From Erwinia rhapontici (GTDB lineage: Bacteria > Pseudomonadota > Gammaproteobacteria > Enterobacterales > Enterobacteriaceae), in NCBI RefSeq assembly GCF_012271765.1, contig NZ_VRKO01000002.1, positions 1 to 64,000 of the forward strand: a stretch of 64,000 bases of DNA, read 5' to 3'. The notes beneath the pieces were generated by a model. That model worked only from the letters and a program-made list of their open reading frames with translations, was not told where the DNA came from and made no database searches. Positions 17,152-25,831 of the stretch are shown in pieces (position 1 is the first letter of the stretch; every line of letters begins with the position of its first letter). A program made the translations under genes and the position numbers.

Positions 17152-19220
17152 TCGGTAAATATACTATTCCCTTTGCTTTGTCAGGTGCCGCTGCCCTGGT
17201 GGTGGCATGCCTGGGTATAAGTAAATTGTACGCAGCAGAACACGAAGCGCCGGCCGTTTTGAACTTTGCTACCTCCTATCTGCAGGAGCAACAGCAGCCA
17301 CCGCCCAGAGTACCTGAGCCTCCATCTTTGGCCAGGGAACCAGGAAAAACGGTCAAACCTAAGCAAAAGCCGACGTCGACAGCACCTTCCGTAGATCGCG
17401 GCCAAATGGCCGCCTTACGACGAGATATTGAGGATAAAACCCGGCAAATCGCTCAAAAAAATGGAGCAATAAACGCGCTTGAAAAGCAGATTGTTGCCCT
17501 TAAAAAAACAGCACCCGCCCCTGATACAGCCAATGAACCCCCTCATTTAATCCCTGCCGATAAGGAAGCGATGCTGGATCTGGTGAAGGATTTACGCCAG
17601 GTTTTCAGCCTCCATCCAACGCAAAACTCGCTGGTGACAAAATTAGCGCAAGCAAAAGATCAGCTTAAAGAGGTTCAGCTTGCTGAAGCCGCCCTGCGCA
17701 GCCAGCTTAAAGCGATTAACGATGGTAAGGATCGCATCGTCAGCGCGCATGAAGAGGGATTAAAACAGCAGATTGAACAGTACAACGCCAAGATAACCGA
17801 GCTGGAAGCACACCTCTCTTCCAGCCGCCAGGATATTGAGAAGATCACCGCTGAGCGCGACGGCATCGCCGCTAAAGAGCAGCAATTAGCAGCTGAAAAT
17901 ACCGCGGATAAACAGGCGTTTGATAAAGAAAAACAGCAGCTTCTGGACCAGATCGCCCAGGGCAGCCCGGCCGAAGCCCAGCTTGCCGCCAGCATAAAAG
18001 AGCAGCAGGCACTGCAGCAGCAAATTGAACAGCACAACGCCAAGATAACCGAGCTGGAGGCGCACCTCTCTTCCAGCCGCCAGGATATTGAGAAGATCAC
18101 CGCTGAGCGCGACGGCATCGCCGCCAAAGAGCAGCAATTAGCGGCTGAAAATACCGCGGATAAACAGGCGTTTGATAAAGAAAAACAGCAGCTTCTGGAC
18201 CAGATTGCCCAGGGCAGCCCCGCCGAAGGCCAGCTTGCCGACAGCGTGAAGCAACAGCAGGCGTTGCAGCAGCAGCTTTCCGAGGCACAGCAATTGAAAA
18301 CGGCGCTGCAAGGCGATAAAGATAAGCTACAAGCACAGTTAACCGAGAGCCAGCTCATAGCGAAATCACTACAATCGAAGATGGACCTGGTGCAGTTACA
18401 GCAACCAGATCCTGTTGTCGCCGCTACCGGTACGGCACCCGAAGGAACGTCGCCAAAAGAAGGTCATCAGGACAACGATAAGAAACTCCCGGAACTTCAG
18501 GCCAGGTTAGAGGCAGCATTGGCCGAACTGGCTTCAGTAAAAAGCCAGAAAGTAGAGGTGAAAACCACCAGTCAACTGCCGGGTATCACGCCAGAACAGC
18601 TGAAGAAAAAAAGTGCTCGTGAAGGCTACGCTATTGGCATGTCTCTTGGCGATGAGATTTTGCAAATGCAGCAAGACAATAACAACTGGGGTACGGCAAC
18701 AGAGAAAAATCTTGTGCTGGCCGGAATCGTTGATGCCTTTAAGGGGCAGGCAAAATTGTCTACTGATGTACTACGAGATACTTTATTGGAAGTCAGCAAC
18801 CGGGAGAAAAACGATCAGGAAAAGTTAGTCACTCATTTAGATGAAACCACTAAGAAGTATTTAAATAATTTCACTAAAATGAAAAAAACGAAAAAATCAC
18901 CGTCCGGATTTTGGTATAACATCAGTTATGCAGGTGATGCACCAATACCAAAGAATGCCACTCTTGATGTCGTCGTGAAGGAAAGCCTGACAAATGGCGT
19001 TGTCGTCACCGATATGGATTCTAGCAATACTATGCTAACTCAGCCGATAGCTGACTTCCCACCGATCTTCCGTGAAGCATTACAGAAATTAAAAAATCAT
19101 GGTTCAATTACCATCGTCGTACCGCCAGAACTGGCATATAAGGATAAAGGTTATCCACCTAAAATCCCGCCAAATGCCACGATAATTTATGACCTAAGAA
19201 TTGCTGATATGTATCCATGA
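17148..19220 (+). CDS. Large envelope protein: coiled coil with a C-terminal FKBP-like domain
   Basis: A 690-residue protein. Residues 7-30 form a hydrophobic export signal or anchor; it contains VVAC (Cys21), which could be a lipobox, and an alternative YAA cleavage site. A Pro/Lys-rich linker (45-80) leads to a long Gln/Glu/Lys-rich coiled coil (85-410). This includes an 84-residue unit present twice in tandem (207-290 and 291-374). From about residue 475 the sequence resembles the dimerisation domain of FkpA/Mip proteins (AREGYAIGMSLGDEI). The last 105 residues resemble an FKBP domain (PPELAYKDKGYPPKIPPNAT). The FKBP aromatic residues expected at the active site (HYTG Tyr, IPGW Trp) are not conserved, so isomerase activity is doubtful. 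It probably spans or scaffolds the periplasm with the coupled lipoprotein. The function is unknown. Confidence 0.75.
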   Translation: MIGKYTIPFALSGAAALVVACLGISKLYAAEHEAPAVLNFATSYLQEQQQPPPRVPEPPSLAREPGKTVKPKQKPTSTAPSVDRGQMAALRRDIEDKTRQIAQKNGAINALEKQIVALKKTAPAPDTANEPPHLIPADKEAMLDLVKDLRQVFSLHPTQNSLVTKLAQAKDQLKEVQLAEAALRSQLKAINDGKDRIVSAHEEGLKQQIEQYNAKITELEAHLSSSRQDIEKITAERDGIAAKEQQLAAENTADKQAFDKEKQQLLDQIAQGSPAEAQLAASIKEQQALQQQIEQHNAKITELEAHLSSSRQDIEKITAERDGIAAKEQQLAAENTADKQAFDKEKQQLLDQIAQGSPAEGQLADSVKQQQALQQQLSEAQQLKTALQGDKDKLQAQLTESQLIAKSLQSKMDLVQLQQPDPVVAATGTAPEGTSPKEGHQDNDKKLPELQARLEAALAELASVKSQKVEVKTTSQLPGITPEQLKKKSAREGYAIGMSLGDEILQMQQDNNNWGTATEKNLVLAGIVDAFKGQAKLSTDVLRDTLLEVSNREKNDQEKLVTHLDETTKKYLNNFTKMKKTKKSPSGFWYNISYAGDAPIPKNATLDVVVKESLTNGVVVTDMDSSNTMLTQPIADFPPIFREALQKLKNHGSITIVVPPELAYKDKGYPPKIPPNATIIYDLRIADMYP
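17766..18269 (+). repeat. 252-bp in-frame tandem duplication inside the coiled-coil gene
   Basis: Unit 1 spans 17766-18017 and unit 2 spans 18018-18269. They encode two 84-residue copies that both contain ITELEAHLSSSRQDIEKITA and KQQLLDQIAQGSPAE. The copies differ at only scattered, largely synonymous positions, so the duplication is recent or kept alike by gene conversion. The period is a multiple of three, and changing copy number would lengthen or shorten the coil without a frameshift. Confidence 0.93.
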
Positions 19221-19291
19221 CATGCAGGAGTTCAATCATACGTTGGCGTGGGGAGAAATTGACATCTTGCACGATAATGGGATTAAAAAAA

Positions 19292-19318
19292 GTGCATCCA
19301 CTGAGAGAGTGGATGCAC
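19292..19318. terminator. Terminator between the FKBP-like gene and the FaeA-like gene
   Basis: An 11-bp perfect stem (GTGCATCCACT, loop GAGAG, AGTGGATGCAC). It is flanked by a run of seven A on the left, which is a T run for minus-strand transcripts of the FaeA-like gene. It also lies 70 bp after the plus-strand FKBP-like gene. Confidence 0.85.
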
Positions 19319-19329
19319 CATAAAAAAAA

Positions 19330-19599
19330 TCACACCTTGAAAGAATCTGTTTTATTCCAGTACAAGCTCTTGCTATTTTCTTTCCTGGTTGAGGTGATTA
19401 CACCTTCTCTCTCGAGTTTTATTAAAATATGCCTGGCATTATAAATGCTCAATTCAGACCGATCAGCAACATCTCTTGTGCTGGCAAAGACAACGGACGA
19501 ACTGGTAGAATCTTTCTCTTCAAAGAAATCATGCAGTGCAGTTATTACCTTATCAACTGATGCTCGTCTTTGAATGGTTTTAGCCATTGATTCACTCAT
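19330..19599 (-). CDS. FaeA/PapI-like winged-helix regulator
   Basis: An 89-residue protein started at ATG 19599, which has a strong AAGGAG site before it; the frame extends upstream without support. The segment from STRDVADRSELSIYNARHIL to KLEREGVITSTRKE has the layout of the small FaeA/PapI winged-helix proteins that control fimbrial operons: a helix-turn-helix followed by a two-strand wing and a final aromatic (LYW). The N-terminal 25 residues are longer than in PapI. It stands divergent from the MarT-like gene across an AT-rich 373-bp region. No fimbrial gene is in the window. The family call is moderate. Confidence 0.6.
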   Translation of the reverse strand: MSESMAKTIQRRASVDKVITALHDFFEEKDSTSSSVVFASTRDVADRSELSIYNARHILIKLEREGVITSTRKENSKSLYWNKTDSFKV

Positions 19600-19601
19600 G
19601 T

Positions 19602-19974
19602 TTTTGCTCCTTATGATATAACCGGCTCCTGCCGAGTAAATATGTGATAAAACTAGACCCTGTAAATTCACAACGAAGCCATGATAATACGCAACCACAT
19701 TAAACAAAACTTAATATCAATTATTAAATATAGCCAAAATTAAAAACCACAAAAACGCAAATTTAAAGAATAAAAAACTAGTTTAGCCTCTTTTTGGTAA
19801 AACCATTAAATCAATCACCTGTAACAATTAATCTTAATATTGTATTAATAATAAAAAGTAAATGTCGGCACTTAGCAGAACACCACCCTGTGCTTACGGG
19901 GTAAACATTGACATCCCTGCTTAGGATTAAGATAATCAAAGAGTAAATAATGGAATATACTTAAAAAGTAAAAA
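19602..19974. other. AT-rich divergent control region between the FaeA-like and MarT-like genes
   Basis: About 370 bases with no gene and strong A/T bias, with several long A or T tracts. It probably holds both promoters and H-NS binding sites. I could not define individual promoter boxes with confidence. The AT bias continues into the MarT-like gene, in contrast to the GC-rich flanks. Confidence 0.55.
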
Positions 19975-20778
19975 ATGGACTATTTTATTAATCAGATCAT
20001 CCATTTTGACTCAATAAATGGATTACTTAAACTTATCGATAATGATAATTCAACCATACAACTTTCCAGGCCTGGTTCAAGACTTTTGACTGAACTCATT
20101 ACGCATTGTGGTAAAACAATGACACGTGAAGAGTTACTTCGTTTAGTATGGGAAGAACATGGCCTTAGACCTTCAGGGAGTAATTTAAGCAACCATATCA
20201 GCCTGCTGAGAAAGACATTTTCACAGCTTGGAATGACTGAAAACATCATTATTACTATACCCAAGAAAGGGTTTCGCCTGGATGCAGAGACGACATTCAC
20301 CAGGTCTGATCATCATTCTGATAATGAATCCATTACAAAAATGACAAACCCGAATGAGATTTCACCTTCTATTGTGTCTGAGTCTAACAAGTGTGCGTTA
20401 AAACCTAAAATTAAGAAAATGCGTTTAGTTTCAGCGATCGTCATCAGTCTTGTTTTTATTTCTCTTATCTTAATTCGTTACTCATTCAATTCAGGAAAAG
20501 CGGATTTTATCAAAATAGGAACATGTCAGATCCTGGATTTGGCAGGGGATAAAAACAAAAACAGAGTAGAAAAACTAAAGATATTAGAGTTATTGATCAA
20601 TAAAAATAAGATCGACTGTAAAAAAAGCAAAAGCACCATCTACTTTAGGTTTAACAATTTCTTTCCAAAGAAAGAGTACGAACAGAGCGCTATTTTTCTT
20701 GCTCAGTGTCATCAGAACAGAAAAAACAGGCTCACATACTGTGAGAGTTACCTTTCAGCCACTATAAAAAAACCATGA
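19975..20778 (+). CDS. MarT/CadC-like membrane-anchored winged-helix regulator
   Basis: A 267-residue protein. Residues 1-105 form an OmpR/ToxR-type winged helix: LSRPGSRLLTELITHCGKTMTREELLRLVW, SNLSNHISLLRK and IITIPKKGFRL. A hydrophilic linker follows, then one transmembrane helix (about residues 150-172), then a Lys-rich periplasmic domain of about 95 residues with four cysteines. This architecture matches ToxR/CadC and Salmonella SPI-3 MarT. The following gene is FidL-like and overlaps by 4 bp, the same pair as marT-fidL. MarT activates the misL adhesin in Salmonella. No adhesin gene is present here. Codon use is AT-rich compared with core genes. Confidence 0.78.
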   Translation: MDYFINQIIHFDSINGLLKLIDNDNSTIQLSRPGSRLLTELITHCGKTMTREELLRLVWEEHGLRPSGSNLSNHISLLRKTFSQLGMTENIIITIPKKGFRLDAETTFTRSDHHSDNESITKMTNPNEISPSIVSESNKCALKPKIKKMRLVSAIVISLVFISLILIRYSFNSGKADFIKIGTCQILDLAGDKNKNRVEKLKILELLINKNKIDCKKSKSTIYFRFNNFFPKKEYEQSAIFLAQCHQNRKNRLTYCESYLSATIKKP

Positions 20779-21257
20779 GAAATATTATTTTAACCAGCGG
20801 AGCTATCATTGTTTTAATGGTCATTTACTTCATCAGTTTCTCCTGGAAAAAGGCTGATCTAGATAAACCCCAACTGAGTATTTCATGCAAAGGGAACGTG
20901 AATTTTGATCTTGTCAGACCCACTTCCACGGTTGCGATGAAGGGGAGTATCAGCCTGACCACGTTGGGTGAAAAGCGGCTAGCCTTGGAGTTTTCGGGCC
21001 ACTTGCTCACTGAACAAGGCCACTTTACCCTCAGCAGAACGCTGATGATGGACTACCTCTATCATCCGGAAAACCACATTCTGGAGCTGAACTATGCGAG
21101 CAGCCATGTCAGAGATATTGATACCGCGCCGGAGGATGTTTTCTTTCATGCCATCCTGCAAAGCCACTTGTCCATTGTGAAACTGTCCCAGTTCAGTGAT
21201 AACGCACTGCTGATCTCAGATACCAACACCCCGCTGTATGTCTGTATTGCACAGTAA
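20775..21257 (+). CDS. FidL-like membrane protein
   Basis: A 160-residue protein with an N-terminal membrane helix (residues 4-23) and a periplasmic domain of about 135 residues containing DLVRPTSTVAMKGSISL and LLISDTNTPLYVCIA. It resembles the FidL-like proteins that accompany MarT/ToxR-like regulators in Enterobacteriaceae. The start overlaps the stop of the MarT-like gene (ATGA), so the two are coupled. A likely role is to modulate the membrane regulator in the periplasm, as ToxS does for ToxR, but this is inference. Confidence 0.75.
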   Translation: MRNIILTSGAIIVLMVIYFISFSWKKADLDKPQLSISCKGNVNFDLVRPTSTVAMKGSISLTTLGEKRLALEFSGHLLTEQGHFTLSRTLMMDYLYHPENHILELNYASSHVRDIDTAPEDVFFHAILQSHLSIVKLSQFSDNALLISDTNTPLYVCIAQ

Positions 21258-21264
21258 GAAGGCA

Positions 21265-21297
21265 TAAAAAAGGCTTACCCACTCACGCAGATAAGCC
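21265..21297. terminator. Terminator between the FidL-like gene and the sugar ABC operon
   Basis: GGCTTA paired with TAAGCC around a 14-base loop. On the minus strand it is followed by TTTTTT, so it ends the leftward ABC operon. It may also stop rightward transcription after the FidL-like gene. Confidence 0.65.
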
Positions 21298-21324
21298 GTT
21301 AATTTTATTCAACAACGAAGAGAA

Positions 21325-22392
21325 TTACTTCTTCGCGTATTTCGCTTCCAGGGTAGCGAACCACGGTGCCACGAAATCGGTTGATGTGCCCCAGCCTGGG
21401 ATGATTTTATTCAGGTTAGCCACATTGACCGCTCCGGTCTGGGTAGCCAGCTGTTGCTGAGAGATCGCTGATGCCGTGAACTGATACGTTGCCGGCGTAG
21501 TTTCACCGCCAATCTTGTTCGCCACCAGGCGCATATTCGTTGCACCAATCAGCTTGCTGTCGACAGCCACTGTCTGTTTCCATGGGCTGTTCTTCTCATG
21601 CATCAGTTGCAGATCCTGGTTCGACACATCGATGCTGTACAGCTTGATCTCGGTGCGACCATTTTCCTGCAAGGCTTTATACGCCCCCTGGGCAAAGGCA
21701 TCCCACGAGCCCCAAATCGCGTCAATCTTACCCTTAGGGTACTTCGCCAGGATGGCACCAATCTTGTTGGCCGTATCCCCCTGCACATCGGAAGACACCG
21801 CACCAATGGACTCCAGCTGATGAATGCCCGGGTTGGCTTTCAGCACTTTCTCATAAACAACCTGACGACGTTCCATTGCCGGGAAACCTGCGACCCAAAG
21901 CTTGACGATGTTAGCTTTCCCGTTGGTATCTTTTACCAGCTGATCGAGGGAGAGCTGTGCCAGAGAGGCATCGTCCTGCGCAGTCACGGTTACGCCATCG
22001 ATCGGCTGGTTAACTGGGGTATCAAACACAGAGACTTTGATTCCAGCATCGGTGATGCGTTTAACCAGCGCGGTAGAGTACGGATCTTTGCCGTGAGACA
22101 GGATAATCCCGTCATATTTCTGGCTGATAGCCTGATTCACAAAGTCCTGGAAGCGCGCGTCGTCACCGTTGCTGAGGAAGGTGCTGACTTTAAAGCCCAG
22201 CTTACGGCCTTCCTGAATGGCACCGGCAACAAACTGGGTGGTGTTATCGTCAGATCCGAGGTTGCGGATCACCGCAATACGCACCGGCCCTTCGTGGTTG
22301 GCGATGGCCGCCGGAACGGGGGTATCTGCAGCGATGGCAGGCAATGCAGTCAGCAGGCTCAGAGCCAGCAGCGATGTCGTGATTTTTTTCAT
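21325..22392 (-). CDS. Sugar ABC transporter periplasmic substrate-binding protein
   Basis: A 355-residue protein with a cleavable signal peptide (MKKITTSLLALSLLTALPAIA, with the cleavage region ending PAIAAD). The mature part is a ribose/galactose-type periplasmic binding protein: DARFQDFVNQAISQKYDGII, a GKANIVKLWVAGFPAMERRQ loop and GSWDAFAQGAYKALQENGR. Start 22392 was chosen over the longer frame, because the signal peptide begins there. It is the last gene of an ATPase-permease-binding protein operon on the minus strand, 25 bp after the permease. The ligand is a sugar or polyol, but it is not identified: no catabolic enzyme or regulator gene is attached. Confidence 0.88.
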   Translation of the reverse strand: MKKITTSLLALSLLTALPAIAADTPVPAAIANHEGPVRIAVIRNLGSDDNTTQFVAGAIQEGRKLGFKVSTFLSNGDDARFQDFVNQAISQKYDGIILSHGKDPYSTALVKRITDAGIKVSVFDTPVNQPIDGVTVTAQDDASLAQLSLDQLVKDTNGKANIVKLWVAGFPAMERRQVVYEKVLKANPGIHQLESIGAVSSDVQGDTANKIGAILAKYPKGKIDAIWGSWDAFAQGAYKALQENGRTEIKLYSIDVSNQDLQLMHEKNSPWKQTVAVDSKLIGATNMRLVANKIGGETTPATYQFTASAISQQQLATQTGAVNVANLNKIIPGWGTSTDFVAPWFATLEAKYAKK

Positions 22393-22417
22393 TATTATTT
22401 TACCCTGTCTGAAAAGA

Positions 22418-23422
22418 TTACGCCTGACGGCGCTGTACGTAGGTAATGGCCAGCGCAACCGCCAGCACCAGGCCTTTAATGATGTCCATCGCGTAATAAG
22501 GCACGGACAGCATCACCAGACCATTTTGTAATACACCGAGGATCACTGCGCCGAGCAGCGTACCCAGCGCGTTGGGTTTTCCAGCACCCGCCAGCGACAG
22601 ACCAATCCAGGCCGCTGCCACCGCATCCATCAGATACCCGCCACCGGCGTTCACCTGCGAGGAACCAATACGCGAAGCCAGCAAAATACCGCCAAGCCCC
22701 GCCAGCAATGCCGAAATAACATAGGCCAGCACGCGATAGCGCGTGGTACGGATACCCGACAACCTGGCGGCTTCCGGGTTACCGCCAATGGCGTACATAC
22801 GGCGACCATGTTTAGTCAACGACAGCAGCAGTTGTGCCACCACCGTCACCGCCAGCATCACAATCACAATAATCGGCACCTGGCCCAGCAATGAGAACAC
22901 TGCCGGGATCGTGCCTTCGGCCATATCGCCGCTTGGCAGCACCATGTTCTCGGTAATCGAACCACCGAAACTGTAGGTCATCGCCACACCCTGCACCACA
23001 AACAGGCTGGCAAGCGTGGCCAGCATGTCAGGGATTTTCAGCACCACGATCATAAAAGCATTAAACAGACCGACCAGGGTACAGAGCAGTAGCGTCAGGG
23101 CAATCGCCTGCGTCGGGCCGAATCCGTACCAGACAAACAGGGAGATCACCAGCGAGTTCGCCAACGAAGCGGTCGACCCCACGGACAGATCGAAACCGCC
23201 GATAGTCAGCGAAATCGATACGCCAATGGCAATCACCGTAACAATAGCAATTGAACGCAGGATATTGATGATATTGGTCGGTTCCAGGAAGCTGTCTGAG
23301 GCCAGACCAAAGCCCGCGATCAGCGCCACTACTGTCAGCAACATTCCCCACTTATAGAGAAAATCAAATAGCTGGTGCCGGACGGACGGTGCCGCCTTCA
23401 GGGAAATTTCTTTGCTGCTCAC
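22418..23422 (-). CDS. Sugar ABC transporter permease (RbsC family)
   Basis: A 334-residue inner-membrane protein with about ten hydrophobic segments. It carries the RbsC/XylH-type motifs IGVSISLTIGGFDLSVGSTA, AIGGNPEAARLSGIRT and ASRIGSSQVNAGGGYLMDAVAA. The start codon is GTG at 23422, overlapping the ATPase stop by 4 bp (GTGA). It forms the translocation pore with the ATPase encoded just upstream. Confidence 0.9.
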   Translation of the reverse strand: MSSKEISLKAAPSVRHQLFDFLYKWGMLLTVVALIAGFGLASDSFLEPTNIINILRSIAIVTVIAIGVSISLTIGGFDLSVGSTASLANSLVISLFVWYGFGPTQAIALTLLLCTLVGLFNAFMIVVLKIPDMLATLASLFVVQGVAMTYSFGGSITENMVLPSGDMAEGTIPAVFSLLGQVPIIVIVMLAVTVVAQLLLSLTKHGRRMYAIGGNPEAARLSGIRTTRYRVLAYVISALLAGLGGILLASRIGSSQVNAGGGYLMDAVAAAWIGLSLAGAGKPNALGTLLGAVILGVLQNGLVMLSVPYYAMDIIKGLVLAVALAITYVQRRQA

Positions 23423-24924
23423 GCAGGCGTTCCTCCGGTGGAATAAAGTAAAAGTGTTTCTTCATCGGCGTCATTTGCCGCCATTTCCGCCACAATGCGC
23501 CCGTCCCACAGTACGCAGATGCGGTCGCACAGGCCAACCAGTTCCGAAAATTCGCCCGAGGCGTAAATCACCCCTTTTCCCTGGCGGGCCAGCCCGTCGA
23601 TCAGCTCGAACAGGTCGGTTTTGGCCTTAATATCCACGCCTTTGGTCGGTTCATCAAAAATCAGTACATCAGCGTTATTGCGCAGCCATTTTCCAATGGC
23701 CACCTTTTGCTGATTTCCCCCGGACAAGCGACGCAGCGTCTGCTTTGGCCCGGTGGTGCGGATGCCCAGTTTGCCGATGACGTCTTCTGCCCAGCGCCAT
23801 GCCTGGCGGTGACCAAACAGGCTCCAGCGTGAAAAGCTATTATCCGCCGTCACACTGAGGTTCATCACTACCGATTCTTCAATAAAGATGCCCTCTTTGC
23901 GGCGTTCTTCCGGGATCAGCGCCATGCGGTTATCTACCGCTGCATGTGGGGACGAGGGTTTCCACGGCTTACCGTGCAGTTCGCCATGCTGAACCCGGCT
24001 TTTACTGGCACCAAACAGCGCCTTACAAAGCTCCGTTTTTCCTGCGCCAGCCAGCCCGGCAATACCGAGGATCTCGCCTTTTTTCAGCGTCAGGCTGATA
24101 TCTTTTAACAGGTGTTCATCATGCAACCCGGTAATGTGCAGCAGGGTTTCCTCACTGAACGGCGGACGCGATGGCGGATAAATATCATTGAGCTGATGAC
24201 CCAGCATCTTCTCAACAATTTGCTCACCACTTAATCCCTGCATCGGGCCGCTTTCAATCAGTTCACCGTCACGCAGAACCGTCAGTCGATCGCAGATGGC
24301 ATTCAGTTCGTGAATACGGTGGGAGATAAACACTACGCCAATACCCTGGCTTTGCAGCTGGCGAACCACGGCGAACAGCTTTTCACTTTCGTTTTGGTCG
24401 AGAGGGGCGGTTGGCTCATCCAGCACCAGAAAACGGCAGTGATGTGACAGCGCACGTGCCAGCAGGATCTGCTGTTTTTCCGCCAGCGTGCACTGTTCCA
24501 CCTGGCGCTTCACGTCAATCTGCACATCTAACCGCGCCAGCAGTGCCCGCGCCTGACGGCGCATCTCGCCCCAGCGATAAAGCTGGCCACCTTCAGCCAG
24601 ACGGTCGAGCATGATGTTTTCCGCCACACTCAGGCCGGCGACCAATGCCACATCCACTTCCTGTTGGACCAGGTGGATACCCAGCTGTTTTGCATCACGT
24701 GGAGAACGGATAGAGACGGGCTGACCATCCAGCAAAATCTCACCACTGTAGTGATCGTATGCGCCCGAGAGCACCGCCATCAGCGTAGATTTTCCGGCAC
24801 CGTTGGCTCCGGTCAGCGCATGAATGGAGTGCCCTTCCAGAGTGATGTCGACGGATTTAAGCGCCGAAAAACCGCCAAAAGCGATGGAGATCTGGCGCAT
24901 TTCAAGGCGATTTATCGCGGTCAT
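23419..24924 (-). CDS. Sugar ABC transporter ATP-binding protein (two ATPase domains)
   Basis: A 501-residue RbsA/XylG-like protein with two ATP-binding cassettes. The first has Walker A GANGAGKST (about residues 37-45) and Walker B FLVLDEPTAPLD. The second has GLAGAGKTE, the signature LSGGNQQK and VLIFDEPTKGVD. It powers uptake of a sugar together with the permease and binding protein. It is the first gene of the operon and starts at ATG 24924. No sugar-catabolism gene is linked. Confidence 0.92.
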   Translation of the reverse strand: MTAINRLEMRQISIAFGGFSALKSVDITLEGHSIHALTGANGAGKSTLMAVLSGAYDHYSGEILLDGQPVSIRSPRDAKQLGIHLVQQEVDVALVAGLSVAENIMLDRLAEGGQLYRWGEMRRQARALLARLDVQIDVKRQVEQCTLAEKQQILLARALSHHCRFLVLDEPTAPLDQNESEKLFAVVRQLQSQGIGVVFISHRIHELNAICDRLTVLRDGELIESGPMQGLSGEQIVEKMLGHQLNDIYPPSRPPFSEETLLHITGLHDEHLLKDISLTLKKGEILGIAGLAGAGKTELCKALFGASKSRVQHGELHGKPWKPSSPHAAVDNRMALIPEERRKEGIFIEESVVMNLSVTADNSFSRWSLFGHRQAWRWAEDVIGKLGIRTTGPKQTLRRLSGGNQQKVAIGKWLRNNADVLIFDEPTKGVDIKAKTDLFELIDGLARQGKGVIYASGEFSELVGLCDRICVLWDGRIVAEMAANDADEETLLLYSTGGTPA

Positions 24925-25165
24925 GGGCGTGTTTTCTCAAGCTCAATAAATTAAGGGGTGCGCCGCATTTTTTAATGGATTGTCACGGCAGGCAACGATT
25001 GAAAGGGCATAAGCTAACACAAAATGTTATTAGCCATCCAGATGTCCAGACACTACAGGGGTAAGCGCTGGCATGGCGCTGATAACCAGTGGAAAAACGG
25101 GGAATATTTACCAGATGCATTGTTGTTATGCTGCACCAAAGTGGACGCGGCCAGAAGTCAGAGAT
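24925..25165. other. Upstream region of the ABC operon
   Basis: About 240 bases without a gene, between the ABC operon start and the sodA terminator. It presumably contains the ABC promoter. I saw no CRP consensus in it and no operator I could defend. Confidence 0.4.
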
Positions 25166-25193
25166 AAAAAAACCGGCGAACAGGTCGCCGGTT
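25166..25193 (-). terminator. Rho-independent terminator after sodA
   Basis: On the minus strand: AACCGGCGA, a short loop, TCGCCGGTT, then a run of T. It lies 24 bp after the sodA stop. Confidence 0.88.
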
Positions 25194-25216
25194 AGGATCA
25201 TCGATAACTGAGGAGA

Positions 25217-25831
25217 TTAAGCCGCTTTGAAGTTCTCTGCTGCTACGTCCCAGTTAACCACGTCCCAGAACGCCTTGATGTAGTCAGGACGTTTGTTCTG
25301 ATATTTCAGGTAGTAGGCGTGTTCCCACACATCCAGACCGATGATCGGCGTACCGGATGCGCCAGAAATGGCTTCGCCCATCAGAGGACTGTCCTGGTTA
25401 GCCGTAGAAACGACGGCCAGCTTGTCGCCTTTTTTGACCAGCCACGCCCAGCCAGAACCGAAACGGGTGGTTGCCGCTTTTTCGAATTCTGCTTTGAACG
25501 CGTCAACGCTGCCGAAATCTTTCTCGATGGCTGCTTTCAGGTCGCCGCCCAGAGAGGTGCCGGTTTTCAGACCTTTCCAGAAGAAGCTGTGGTTAGCGTG
25601 GCCGCCAGCGTTGTTACGCAGTGGGCCTTTTTTGTCCGCAGGCAGTTGATCCAGTTTAGCAATCAGCTCTTCAACGGGCAGATTAGCAAACTCAGTCCCT
25701 TCCAGCGCGGCATTCGCGTTGTTCACATAAGCCTGGTGATGCTTAGTGTGGTGAATTTCCATGGTCTGCTTGTCAAAATGCGGTTCCAGTGCGTCATACG
25801 CATAAGGCAGGGATGGCAGTGAATAACTCAT
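25217..25831 (-). CDS. sodA: Manganese superoxide dismutase
   Basis: A 204-residue protein close to E. coli SodA. The metal ligands are in [10 protein letters not shown] (His27), [10 protein letters not shown] and [13 protein letters not shown]. The Gly-Gly and Gln residues typical of the Mn form are present ([20 protein letters not shown]). It dismutates superoxide in the cytoplasm. Start 25831 gives the family N-terminus [19 protein letters not shown]; five further codons lie upstream in frame. In E. coli sodA is far from its neighbours here, so the gene order differs. Confidence 0.97.
   Translation of the reverse strand: MSYSLPSLPYAYDALEPHFDKQTMEIHHTKHHQAYVNNANAALEGTEFANLPVEELIAKLDQLPADKKGPLRNNAGGHANHSFFWKGLKTGTSLGGDLKAAIEKDFGSVDAFKAEFEKAATTRFGSGWAWLVKKGDKLAVVSTANQDSPLMGEAISGASGTPIIGLDVWEHAYYLKYQNKRPDYIKAFWDVVNWDVAAENFKAA

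Noticed and set aside
25020..25070. Possible MetJ or other operator upstream of the sugar ABC operon
   Set aside because: Only loosely similar words (AGATGTCC, AGACACTA) are present, with no symmetry or repeat I can defend.
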